Shown here: in pieces, positions 49,946 through 58,171 of the stretch
Layout of the letters: each line of letters starts with the position of its first letter
How positions within the stretch are numbered: position 1 is the stretch's first letter
DNA from: JAADDV01 sp964582875
Lineage (GTDB): Bacteria > Aquificota > Aquificia > Aquificales > Hydrogenothermaceae
Direction: 5' to 3'
NCBI GenBank assembly: GCA_964582875.1
Contig: CAZOTZ010000001.1
Location: 9,831 to 73,830, forward strand
DNA: 64,000 nucleotides
Position numbers and translations under genes: made by a program
Notes under the pieces: generated by a model
Told to the model about the DNA's origin: nothing
Databases searched by the model: none
The model's input: only the letters and a program-made list of their open reading frames with translations

Positions 49946-50569
49946 TCAGTCATAATCTTTGTTGTATTTTATGTACAGGTATATAATCCTCTGAAGCAGT
50001 GATAAAACCATAAGTGCTGTAATTATAGTAAAACCTGTCTGAAGTCCCCCAAATATGTGGAAATGTTCAAAAATTGAAAAAATAACTATTGAAAGGAGGG
50101 TTTCTGGTCTACCAAAGAAACCTATTCCTTCTAACGGGTCATCTATTTTTCCTTTCTCTCTACTTGCAAAACCTATCTCAGCATACGCCACAGGTTTTAT
50201 AAAAGTGTGAAGCATACTTGCTAAAACTGCTATTATTGTCAAAACAGGAGTTGAGTAAGTTAGCCCAATTGAAAACAGTATAACCCCATCAACAATCTTA
50301 TCTGCAAGCCAGTCAAAAACTGCCCCAAATTTTGAAGAACGGTCTGTCTCCCTTGCAACAACGCCATCCATAAGGTCAAAAAAACCAGACATAAAAAGAA
50401 GAACAGCCCCTGTTAAGGGCTTATGATTAAAAAATGCGAAAGCTGATAAAATACCGACTATTACTGAAATTACAGTGATAGCATTTGGTGTTATATGTGT
50501 CTTAGCAAATATAACACCTATTGGTTCGTATATCTTTTTTATTGATTTCCTTTTTGATGTTAAGTTCAT
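49946..50569 (-). CDS. CDP-alcohol phosphatidyltransferase family protein
   Basis: 207 residues with several membrane helices and the family signature DGVVARETDRSSKFGAVFDWLADK, that is DGxxARxxxxxxxxGxxxDxxxD. It would join a CDP-lipid to an alcohol (glycerol phosphate, inositol phosphate or other); which one cannot be told. The extended N-terminus before the signature resembles the PgsA and archaetidylinositol phosphate synthase groups. Follows ilvC by 19 bases. Confidence 0.87.
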   Translation of the reverse strand: MNLTSKRKSIKKIYEPIGVIFAKTHITPNAITVISVIVGILSAFAFFNHKPLTGAVLLFMSGFFDLMDGVVARETDRSSKFGAVFDWLADKIVDGVILFSIGLTYSTPVLTIIAVLASMLHTFIKPVAYAEIGFASREKGKIDDPLEGIGFFGRPETLLSIVIFSIFEHFHIFGGLQTGFTIITALMVLSLLQRIIYLYIKYNKDYD

Positions 50570-50588
50570 AAAATCTCCCTACAGATAA

Positions 50589-51587
50589 TTAAAGCTCTTT
50601 ACCTTCTAACCAGGGCATCATTTTTCTAAGTTCTTTTCCAACTTTTTCAACTGGATGTTCTTCATCTTTCTTAACCATAGCATTAAAGTGAGGTCTTTTT
50701 GCAACGTTCTCAAGTATCCATTCTTTTGCAAACTCACCTCTCTGTATTTCTTCTAAAATCTTCTTGTGAACAGGTTTAACAGCCTGGTATATCCTGTCTC
50801 CCCTTGTAACATCACCGTATCTTGCTGTATCAGATATAGAGTATCTCATACCTGATATTCCGTACTGGTATATAAGGTCAACTATAAGTTTTAACTCGTG
50901 GAGACACTCAAAATAAGCAACTTCAGGTTGATAACCTGCTTCTATAAGTGTCTCAAAACCAGCTTTAATAAGAGCTGTAGCTCCTCCACATAAAACAGCC
51001 TGTTCACCAAAAAGGTCTGTTTCTGTTTCTTCTTTAAATGTGGTTTCAATAAGCCCTGCTCTTGTACATCCTATTCCTTTAGCATAAGCAAGGGCTACAT
51101 CTTTAGCATTTCCTGTAAAGTCCTGGTGAACTGCAACAAGACCAGGAACACCTTTTCCTTCTTCATACTGCCATCTAACAAGGTGTCCAGGACCTTTTGG
51201 AGCAACAAGGAACACATCAACGTATGGTGGAGGAACAATCTGTCCAAAATGTATGTTAAAGCCGTGGGCAAAGGCTAAAGCGTTTCCTTCATCTAAGTTA
51301 GGTAGAATAGATGTTTCAAACACCTCTGGTTGAAGTGTGTCCGGGATAAGCATCATTATCACATCTGCTTTTTTAGCAGCTTCATCAGGTATAAGAACCT
51401 CAAAACCTTCAGCTTTCGCTCTTTCTGCTGATTTACTTCCTGAATAAAGCCCTATGATAACGTTTATCCCACTGTCTCTCAGGTTTAATGCATGTGCATG
51501 TCCTTGACTTCCGTATCCTATAATAGCAACTGTTTTATCTTTTAGCACTTCAAGGGTTGCGTCCTCATCGTAATAAATTTTTGCCAT
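50589..51587 (-). CDS. ilvC: Ketol-acid reductoisomerase
   Basis: 332 residues, class I. Converts acetolactate to dihydroxyisovalerate. Signatures: IIGYGSQGHAHALNLRDSG (cofactor loop), APKGPGHLVRWQYEEGKGVPG, and the metal ligands in ETDLFGEQAVLCGG and ECLHELKLIVDL. The second cofactor loop GLYSGSKSAE carries Ser residues typical of NADPH preference. In the ilv operon, 49 bases after a secreted unknown protein. Confidence 0.97.
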   Translation of the reverse strand: MAKIYYDEDATLEVLKDKTVAIIGYGSQGHAHALNLRDSGINVIIGLYSGSKSAERAKAEGFEVLIPDEAAKKADVIMMLIPDTLQPEVFETSILPNLDEGNALAFAHGFNIHFGQIVPPPYVDVFLVAPKGPGHLVRWQYEEGKGVPGLVAVHQDFTGNAKDVALAYAKGIGCTRAGLIETTFKEETETDLFGEQAVLCGGATALIKAGFETLIEAGYQPEVAYFECLHELKLIVDLIYQYGISGMRYSISDTARYGDVTRGDRIYQAVKPVHKKILEEIQRGEFAKEWILENVAKRPHFNAMVKKDEEHPVEKVGKELRKMMPWLEGKEL

Positions 51588-51636
51588 TCTATACCTCCGG
51601 TAGTCTTCTCTTTTTTGAAAAAATCTTACACTAATA

Positions 51637-52215
51637 TTATTGAATAATCAAAATCTGTTTTACCCTGTTTCCCTTAAGTAGAAGTTTCAGTAAATCTCTA
51701 CTGTTTTCACCATTTAAAGAAATAGTATCAAGGTTTAGTATTCCTTCTAAATCTGCAGAACCTTCTCCTACAGAGAAAGCTTTGTACCCTACAAGGATAT
51801 CTCCCTTTTCAGACATTAGTCTGACTTTTTTCCCTTTAGGTTTTCCTACAGTTTTTACTTTAAGAATTACCTGTGAAACATTTTCTTTTGTTTTTACAAA
51901 ATCTTTAAGGTTTGAGAAGAACTTTGTATATAAATCTTCCCCTGTTAATGCTGTAAAACACGTTATCTCTTTGTTTTTTTCCCTTTCGTAAAAATCAAAA
52001 CAGACAACATAAGATGTCCCTGTCCATGAAACTTTCATATTTGTGTAAAAGGGACTTTCTTTAGAAACAAAAGAAAAATTTTTAAGTAAAAATCCCCTGA
52101 AAACATCCCTGTACTCATCGGGGATATTCTCAAGGGTTATACTCTTTAACTGTACAACCTTACTGTAAGATAAAGAAAAAAACAAAAGAAAAAAAACAAA
52201 TACTCTCCTAATCAT
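51637..52215 (-). CDS. Secreted protein of unknown function inside the ilv operon
   Basis: 192 residues with a signal peptide (MIRRVFVFFLLFFSLSYS). The mature part is beta-rich with two Cys (VVCFDF, ITCFTAL) and a middle DLYTKFFSNLKDFV helix. No family recognised; it may belong to the periplasmic DUF4390-like or LPS/outer-membrane accessory proteins, but I cannot support that. It overlaps ilvN by 4 bases, so it is translated with it even though it has no evident link to valine synthesis. Confidence 0.75.
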   Translation of the reverse strand: MIRRVFVFFLLFFSLSYSKVVQLKSITLENIPDEYRDVFRGFLLKNFSFVSKESPFYTNMKVSWTGTSYVVCFDFYEREKNKEITCFTALTGEDLYTKFFSNLKDFVKTKENVSQVILKVKTVGKPKGKKVRLMSEKGDILVGYKAFSVGEGSADLEGILNLDTISLNGENSRDLLKLLLKGNRVKQILIIQ

Positions 52216-52781
52216 TCCTGCACTAAGTTTTTAGCAGATTCTCTTGTTAATGCTAATGTTCCTGTTCTTGCTATATCTTTAAGTCCAAAAGGTCTGAGAA
52301 GCTCTATAAATGCATCTATTTTATCGCTATCTCCAGTTACCTCTATTGTATATGTATCAGGGGATACATCAACAACTTTAGCTCTGAATATACTAATAAG
52401 CCTCATTATTTCATCTCTTGCTTTATCTTCCCCTGCATAAACCTTAATTAGAACAAGCTCCCTTTCTATATGGGGAACTTCTGTTATATCTCTTACCCTG
52501 AGGGTTTCTATGAGTTTTCTAAGTTGTTTTATTATCTGCTCTATTATCCTTTCATCACCTTCAACAACTATAGTTATTCTTGCCACGTTTGGCTCGTGGG
52601 TTTTTCCTACTGTTAAACTTTCTATATTGTACCCTCTACCAGCAAACAAACTGGTTATCCTTGTTAAAACTCCAAAGTTATGTTGAACCCTGACAACAAT
52701 AATATGTTTTTTAACTTCTGTTTTTGGTTGAGGTCTGACTTTTAAAGGTGCTATCTCACTCATTTTTCTCTCCTTATCCAA
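52212..52781 (-). CDS. ilvN: Acetolactate synthase small subunit
   Basis: 189 residues. An N-terminal ACT domain (about 25-95: HIIVVRVQHNFGVLTRITSLFAGRGYNIESLTVG in pattern) senses valine, and a C-terminal domain (about 100-185) contacts the large subunit. It overlaps ilvB by 8 bases and the secreted unknown by 4. Also called ilvH. Confidence 0.95.
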   Translation of the reverse strand: MDKERKMSEIAPLKVRPQPKTEVKKHIIVVRVQHNFGVLTRITSLFAGRGYNIESLTVGKTHEPNVARITIVVEGDERIIEQIIKQLRKLIETLRVRDITEVPHIERELVLIKVYAGEDKARDEIMRLISIFRAKVVDVSPDTYTIEVTGDSDKIDAFIELLRPFGLKDIARTGTLALTRESAKNLVQE

Positions 52782-54519
52782 CTAAATACATTGTTTCAGC
52801 TTCACCTTTTTGTTTAGGCGTTAAAATCATCTCCCTGTAACTTTTACCAGCTGGTACCATAGGTAGAACGTTCTCTTCCCTATCAACAACAAAATCCATA
52901 ATAACAGGTCTGTCATTTATTTCCATTGCTTTTTCAAGAACTGGTTTAACTTCATCTGGTTTAGTAGCCCTTAATCCAACAGCTCCCATAGACTCGGCGA
53001 GTTTAACAAAATCAGGATGTACAGCGAGACAAACAGAAGAATATCTGCTGTCATAGAAGAATTGTTGCCACTGTCTAACCATACCTAAGAACTCGTTATT
53101 TATAATAGCTATCTTTACAGGAATTCTATACTGAACTGCTGTTATAACATCCTGCATATTCATAACAAAGGAACCGTCTCCTTCTATTGCAAAAACAGTT
53201 TTATCAGGATTTCCAAACTTAGCTCCTACTGCTGCTGGAAATCCATATCCCATAGTTCCAAGTCCACCTGAGTTTAAAAACTGTCTTGGATACTTATATT
53301 TGTAAAACATAGCAGCCCACATCTGGTGTTGACCAACCCCAGCTGATATGATAGCTTCACCTTTTGTTACGTTGTATATCTCCTCAATAACGTACTGGGG
53401 CTTTATGATTTTATCTGTTTTCTGGTATGTAAGGGGATGTTTTTCTTTCCACTTTTCTATCTGTTTTAACCAGCTTTCCCTTGCTTTTACCCATTCCACA
53501 GGCTTTTTCTCAAGTTCTTTTAGCAGTTTTTCAAGGACTATCTTTACATCTCCAACTATTGGAACATCAACGTGTATATTTTTGCTTATAGATGCTGGGT
53601 CTATGTCTATATGTATAATCTTGGCTTCTGGAGCAAACTCATCTATTTTTCCTGTAACCCTGTCATCAAATCTTGCACCTACCGCAATAAGAAGGTCTGA
53701 ATTGTAAACAGCCATATTTGCATAGTAAGTTCCATGCATACCAAGCATATGTAAAGCTAAAGGATGAGTTTCATCAAAAACTCCTTTAGCCATATTTGTT
53801 GTTGTAACAGGTATTCTTGTAAGTTCTGCAAGTTTTCTAACCTGCTCTGCTGCTCCAGATATAACAGCTCCACCACCTACGTAAAGAACAGGTCTTTTTG
53901 CTTTTCTTATAAGCTCTGCTGCTTTTTTTATCTGAACAGGGTTTCCTTCGTAATGGGGTCTGTATCCAGGAAGAGCATCTATTACATCTTTTTCTGTTGG
54001 CATTTTGTAATCGTACTCTTTCTGTGTTATATCCTTGGGTATATCAACAAGAACTGGTCCTGGTCTTCCTGTCCTTGCAAGATAAAATGCTTCCCTGAGT
54101 ATAAGGGCAAGGTCTTTTATATCAGTAACTAAAAAGTTATGTTTTGTTATAGGTCTTGTTATACCTACAACATCAGCTTCCTGAAATGCATCAGTTCCTA
54201 TGTAATGGGTTGGAACCTGACCTGTTATTGCAACCATAGGAACAGAATCCATATAAGCAGTTGCAAGACCTGTTACAAGGTTAGTTGCACCTGGTCCAGA
54301 TGTTGCCATCACAACACCAACTTTTCCTGTTGAACGGGCATATCCATCAGCCATATGGGCAGCTGCCTGTTCGTGTCTTGCAAGGATGTTTTTTAATGGA
54401 GCTTTATACAAGGCGTCATAAACTTCCATTATAGCTCCACCAGGAAGACCAAAAACAATTTCAACATTTTCTTCCAAAAGAACATCTATTACTATATCTG
54501 CACCTCTTTTCTTAGGCAT
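52774..54519 (-). CDS. ilvB: Acetolactate synthase large subunit
   Basis: 581 residues, thiamine diphosphate enzyme. The catalytic Glu lies in LARHEQAAAHMADGYAR, the central FAD-binding-type domain is present, and the ThDP motif GDGSFVMNMQDVITAVQYRIPVKIAIINNEF is seen at about 435-465. It makes acetolactate or acetohydroxybutyrate. First gene of the ilv operon; the region ahead (54520-54677) is shared with divergent thrC. Confidence 0.97.
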   Translation of the reverse strand: MPKKRGADIVIDVLLEENVEIVFGLPGGAIMEVYDALYKAPLKNILARHEQAAAHMADGYARSTGKVGVVMATSGPGATNLVTGLATAYMDSVPMVAITGQVPTHYIGTDAFQEADVVGITRPITKHNFLVTDIKDLALILREAFYLARTGRPGPVLVDIPKDITQKEYDYKMPTEKDVIDALPGYRPHYEGNPVQIKKAAELIRKAKRPVLYVGGGAVISGAAEQVRKLAELTRIPVTTTNMAKGVFDETHPLALHMLGMHGTYYANMAVYNSDLLIAVGARFDDRVTGKIDEFAPEAKIIHIDIDPASISKNIHVDVPIVGDVKIVLEKLLKELEKKPVEWVKARESWLKQIEKWKEKHPLTYQKTDKIIKPQYVIEEIYNVTKGEAIISAGVGQHQMWAAMFYKYKYPRQFLNSGGLGTMGYGFPAAVGAKFGNPDKTVFAIEGDGSFVMNMQDVITAVQYRIPVKIAIINNEFLGMVRQWQQFFYDSRYSSVCLAVHPDFVKLAESMGAVGLRATKPDEVKPVLEKAMEINDRPVIMDFVVDREENVLPMVPAGKSYREMILTPKQKGEAETMYLVG

Positions 54520-54544
54520 GGTAAATACCTCTAATGTATTTTAA

Positions 54545-54576
54545 ATCTAATATTATACGACTATAAAATATTAGAT
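54545..54576. promoter_or_regulatory. Inverted repeat around the ilvB -10
   Basis: ATCTAATATT (54545-54554) and AATATTAGAT (54567-54576) are perfect complements and enclose TATAAT on the minus strand (54557-54552), a likely ilvB -10. A repressor or attenuation-type control of ilvB is suggested. No leader peptide rich in branched-chain codons was seen. Confidence 0.5.
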
Positions 54577-54635
54577 GTATAACTATAATCAGATATTTAA
54601 TGATTTTCTGTCTGATAATCAGGTTATCCCTTAAA

Positions 54636-54644
54636 TGTTATAAT
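54636..54644 (+). promoter_or_regulatory. Extended -10 element ahead of thrC
   Basis: TG-T-TATAAT at 54636-54644, about 34 bases before the thrC start; the -35 region is poor, as is usual with extended -10 promoters. Confidence 0.45.
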
Positions 54645-54677
54645 ATTTTGTCAAAATTAGCAGGAGGCTGAAATATT

Positions 54678-55748
54678 TTGGGTTATTGTAAATGGGAAGG
54701 TATCATAAAGGCGTACAGAGAGTTTTTACCTGTTTCAGATAAAACCCCAGTTGTCACACTCCACGAAGGAAACACTCCCCTAATAGACGCTCCTAACCTA
54801 TCAAAAAAGATAGCCCCTGACAAAGAGTTAAAAATATACCTCAAATATGAAGGGCTTAATCCAACCGGTTCTTTTAAAGACCGGGGAATGACTATGGCTA
54901 TATCAAAAGCAAAAGAAGCCGGGAAAACAGCTGTAATATGTGCATCAACAGGAAATACATCAGCTTCAGCAGCTGCTTACGCAGCAAGAGCTGGAATGGA
55001 TGCATACGTTATACTTCCTAAAGGAGCTGTAGCTCTTGGAAAACTATCACAGGCTATGGTTTATGGGGCAAAAATAATAGCCCTTATGGGAAATTTTGAT
55101 GATGCTTTGGCTATTGTGAGGGAAATAGGTGAAAAATTTCCTGTAGAGGTTGTTAACTCTGTAAACCCTTATAGAATAGAAGGTCAAAAGACTGCAGCTT
55201 TTGAGATTGTTGACCATCTTGGGGACGCTCCAGATTTCCATTTTATACCTGTTGGAAATGCTGGAAACATAACAGCCTACTGGAAGGGGTATAAAGAGTA
55301 TAAACAGGCTGGAAAATCAGAAAAACTTCCAAAGATGATAGGCTGGCAGGCTGAAGGAGCAGCTCCTATAGTTAAAGGATTTCCAATAAAAAATCCCCAA
55401 ACAATAGCAACAGCAATAAAGATAGGAAACCCTTACAGCTGGCAACCTGCTCTCAAAGCAGCCCAGGAGAGTGGAGGTTTCATAGACGCTGTTTCCGATG
55501 AAGAGATACTTGAAGCTTACAGACTTGTTGCCTCTACAGAAGGGGTTTTCTGTGAGCCTGCTTCTGCAGCTTCAATAGCTGGTGTAATAAAAGCCTACAG
55601 AAAAGGTATATTCAAAGGTGGAGAAACTATTGTTTGTACCTTAACAGGAAACGGCCTTAAAGACCCAGATACAGTAATAAAGGCAAGTGAAAAACCTGTT
55701 GAGATGCCACCTGATATCAATGAGATAGCGAAATACCTTGGTTTGTAG
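54678..55748 (+). CDS. thrC: Threonine synthase
   Basis: 356 residues, PLP enzyme making threonine from O-phosphohomoserine. The Lys that binds PLP is in LNPTGSFKDRGMTMAIS; GNTPLIDAPNLSKK, CASTGNTSASAAAYAARAG and VPVGNAGN equivalents (IPVGNAGNITAYWKG) are present. The start is TTG at 54678; GGAGG lies 10 bases ahead, slightly far, and no ATG is nearby. It is divergent from ilvB and followed after 52 bases by the copA pair. Confidence 0.95.
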   Translation: MGYCKWEGIIKAYREFLPVSDKTPVVTLHEGNTPLIDAPNLSKKIAPDKELKIYLKYEGLNPTGSFKDRGMTMAISKAKEAGKTAVICASTGNTSASAAAYAARAGMDAYVILPKGAVALGKLSQAMVYGAKIIALMGNFDDALAIVREIGEKFPVEVVNSVNPYRIEGQKTAAFEIVDHLGDAPDFHFIPVGNAGNITAYWKGYKEYKQAGKSEKLPKMIGWQAEGAAPIVKGFPIKNPQTIATAIKIGNPYSWQPALKAAQESGGFIDAVSDEEILEAYRLVASTEGVFCEPASAASIAGVIKAYRKGIFKGGETIVCTLTGNGLKDPDTVIKASEKPVEMPPDINEIAKYLGL

Positions 55749-55800
55749 AAAAACTGTTATAAATTGTTTAAAACAAGAAAACAACACAGGATAATGTGAA

Positions 55801-56154
55801 ATGGAGAAAATAGTTGTTCTATCTACAAGTTTCTTACTTATAGGTGGAATTAGCTGGTTTTTCTTTGGGAAAAAAGATAAAAAAGAAAGTGAACCTGTTG
55901 AAGAGACAGCAGGAACAAAAACTGTTGAGCTTAACATATCTGGTATGCACTGCGCAGGTTGTGCAGCAGGTATAGAAGGAACATTAAAATCTGTAGATGG
56001 AATTGTTAAAGCTTCTGTAAACTTTGCAACATCAAAAGGTATTTTTGAATTCCAGCCTTCAAAGATAACCGAAGAAGAAATCATTAATAAGATAAGACAG
56101 CTTGGATACGATGCTTCCTTAGATATAGAAAGTGTAGAAAAAAAAAGCTCCTGA
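55801..56154 (+). CDS. copA: Membrane-anchored copper-binding (HMA) domain, first part of a frameshifted copA
   Basis: 117 residues when read to the first stop. One N-terminal hydrophobic helix (VVLSTSFLLIGGISWFFFG) anchors it, then a linker and a heavy-metal-associated domain with the copper site GMHCAGCAAGIE (about residues 49-60). The frame ends Lys-Lys-Ser-Ser-stop right after an A9 run (56138-56146). A one-base backward shift there joins the domain smoothly to the ATPase in the next frame. The short product would resemble a CopZ-type chaperone. A simple sequencing or assembly error in A9 is also possible. Confidence 0.85.
   Translation: MEKIVVLSTSFLLIGGISWFFFGKKDKKESEPVEETAGTKTVELNISGMHCAGCAAGIEGTLKSVDGIVKASVNFATSKGIFEFQPSKITEEEIINKIRQLGYDASLDIESVEKKSS
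56138..56146 (+). promoter_or_regulatory. A9 slippery run joining the two copA frames
   Basis: GAA AAA AAA AGC in the upstream frame; A-AAA-AAA allows both tRNA-Lys to slip back one base, giving AAG CTC CTG AGG in the ATPase frame. A run of nine A can also cause polymerase slippage. Confidence 0.5.
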
Positions 56155-58085
56155 GGGAAAAAGAACTTAAAAGAAAAGTATTGATTTCATTTGTTTTAAC
56201 ATTTTTCATATTTTTCCTGTCTTTTTTTCATATCCCTTTCCTTGAAAACAGGTTTATACCAGAGAATAATTTTTTAAGTGTAAAAAATGTTCTTATCCTT
56301 TTTCTTGCTTCTGTTGTTCAATTTTACATAGGTAAAGAGTTCTATGTATCAGCTTTAGGTGGATTGAAAAATCGTATAGCTGATATGAACCTCCTTGTTG
56401 TTTTAGGTACAACAGCTGCTTATCTTTATTCTGTTCTTGTTATGTTTTTCCCTGATATATTCCCAGAGGAGATGAGACACCTTTACTTTGATGGAGCAGC
56501 TGCAATTATTACATTTATACTACTTGGAAGATACCTTGAACACAGGTCTAAAAACAAAGCAAACGAATTTATGAAAAAACTCCTTTCCTTAAAACCTGAA
56601 AAATCAACAGTAATAGTTGATGGGAAAGAGGTTGAAGTATTTGCTGAAAATATAGTAGTTGGAGATATTGTTCTTGTTAAACCAGGGGAGAAAATACCTG
56701 TTGATGGAGTTGTTATAGATGGTGAAAGTGAGGTAGACCAGTCAACAATCACAGGAGAACCTTTACCTGTTTTTAAAAAGAAAGGAGACACAGTAATAGG
56801 AGGAACCATAAACAAAACAGGTTTTTTAAAAATAAAAGCCCTAAAAACAGGTAAAGATACTGTTCTTTCCCAGATTATAAACCTTTTAACACAGGCTCAA
56901 AGTAAGAAGCCTCCTATAGGAAAACTTGCAGATAAAGTAGTATCAGTTTTTGTACCTGCAATAATGATTATATCTATAATTGTTTTTGATATATGGTACA
57001 TCTATGGAAACGTGCAGTACGGATTTTTATCTGCTGTTTCTGTTCTTATAATAGCCTGTCCATGTGCTTTAGGACTTGCAACACCAATAGCTATCGTTGT
57101 TTCTGTTGGGAAAGGGGCTAAAGAAGGTATACTTATCAAAAATCCTGAAGTTATTGAAGTTATAAAAGAGATAGATGTAGCTGTTTTTGATAAAACAGGA
57201 ACTATTACAGAAGGAAACCCTTCTGTTTCAAAGGCAGATATTATTAATGAAAAAGACGTTCCTTACATAATACCAGCTTTAAAGAAAAGCAACCATCCTT
57301 TGTCAAAAGCTATTTTGAAGTTTTTAAATCAGGAAAGTGATAAAAAAATAGATACTTTCAGACAAAAGCCAGGTAAAGGCATAGAAGCTGTTGTAGAAGG
57401 AAAGACTGTAGTAATAGGAAGTCAAAGTTTCTTAAAAGAAAAAGGTTTAAATCTACCTGATGAAAAAGGAGGAACCACAGTTTACATCTCTGTTGATAAC
57501 AAACTGTCTGCTGTTTTCAAAATAAAAGACAAAGTAAAAGAGGAAGCACCTTACGTTGTAAAAAAGCTTAAAGAAAAAGGGATAAAAACTGTTCTTCTTA
57601 CAGGAGACAACGAAAAAACTGCAGAAGAGGTTGGAAAGGAAACAGGTTTTGATGAGATTAGAGCTAATCTTCTTCCAGATGATAAATACAGAATTGTTGA
57701 AGCTTTTCAAAAAAGTGGAAAAAAAGTGTTGTTTGTAGGAGATGGTATAAACGACTCCCCTTCTTTAGGAAAAGCAGACATAGGAATAGCTGTATCCCAG
57801 GCAACAGATATAGCAAAGGAAGCAGGGGATGTAGTTCTCCTAAAAAAAGATTTAAGACTTGTCCTTAGTTTTATAAATCTGTCTGAAAAAACATTAAATA
57901 TAATAAAACAAAATCTTTTCTGGGCTTATATATACAATATTATAGGAATACCTGTAGCAGGAGGAATTCTGTATCCATTTTTTGGTGTTCTATTAAAACC
58001 TGTTTTTGCAGGAGTTGCCATGTCTTTAAGTTCAGTTTCTGTAGTCTCAAATGCATTAAGACTCAAAAAGGTAAATCTCTCTTAA
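56142..58085 (+). CDS. copA: Copper-translocating P-type ATPase, main part of the frameshifted copA
   Basis: About 645 residues after the shift point (KLLREKELKRKVLISFV is the join region typical of CopA). Membrane helices, the actuator TGE loop (DQSTITGEPLPVF), the CPC metal channel (IIACPCALGLATP), the phosphorylated Asp in DKTGTITEG, the HP motif (NHPLSKAI) and GDGINDSPSLGKADIGIA are all present. Read alone it could start at TTG 56181, but no ribosome binding site precedes that TTG. It exports Cu+ from the cytoplasm. It follows thrC and precedes sdhA on the same strand. Confidence 0.9.
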   Translation, partial: KKLLREKELKRKVLISFVLTFFIFFLSFFHIPFLENRFIPENNFLSVKNVLILFLASVVQFYIGKEFYVSALGGLKNRIADMNLLVVLGTTAAYLYSVLVMFFPDIFPEEMRHLYFDGAAAIITFILLGRYLEHRSKNKANEFMKKLLSLKPEKSTVIVDGKEVEVFAENIVVGDIVLVKPGEKIPVDGVVIDGESEVDQSTITGEPLPVFKKKGDTVIGGTINKTGFLKIKALKTGKDTVLSQIINLLTQAQSKKPPIGKLADKVVSVFVPAIMIISIIVFDIWYIYGNVQYGFLSAVSVLIIACPCALGLATPIAIVVSVGKGAKEGILIKNPEVIEVIKEIDVAVFDKTGTITEGNPSVSKADIINEKDVPYIIPALKKSNHPLSKAILKFLNQESDKKIDTFRQKPGKGIEAVVEGKTVVIGSQSFLKEKGLNLPDEKGGTTVYISVDNKLSAVFKIKDKVKEEAPYVVKKLKEKGIKTVLLTGDNEKTAEEVGKETGFDEIRANLLPDDKYRIVEAFQKSGKKVLFVGDGINDSPSLGKADIGIAVSQATDIAKEAGDVVLLKKDLRLVLSFINLSEKTLNIIKQNLFWAYIYNIIGIPVAGGILYPFFGVLLKPVFAGVAMSLSSVSVVSNALRLKKVNLS

Positions 58086-58171
58086 AAAACATATCAGAAG
58101 ATATATAGAAAATATTTTTTTGTTGCTTTATAATAAAGCCTTAAGTCCAGTTTTTATAAGGAGGTTTCCTG

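Noticed and set aside
54520..54677. Attenuator leader peptide for the ilv operon
   Set aside because: No short frame rich in Leu, Ile or Val codons and no terminator/antiterminator pair ahead of ilvB.
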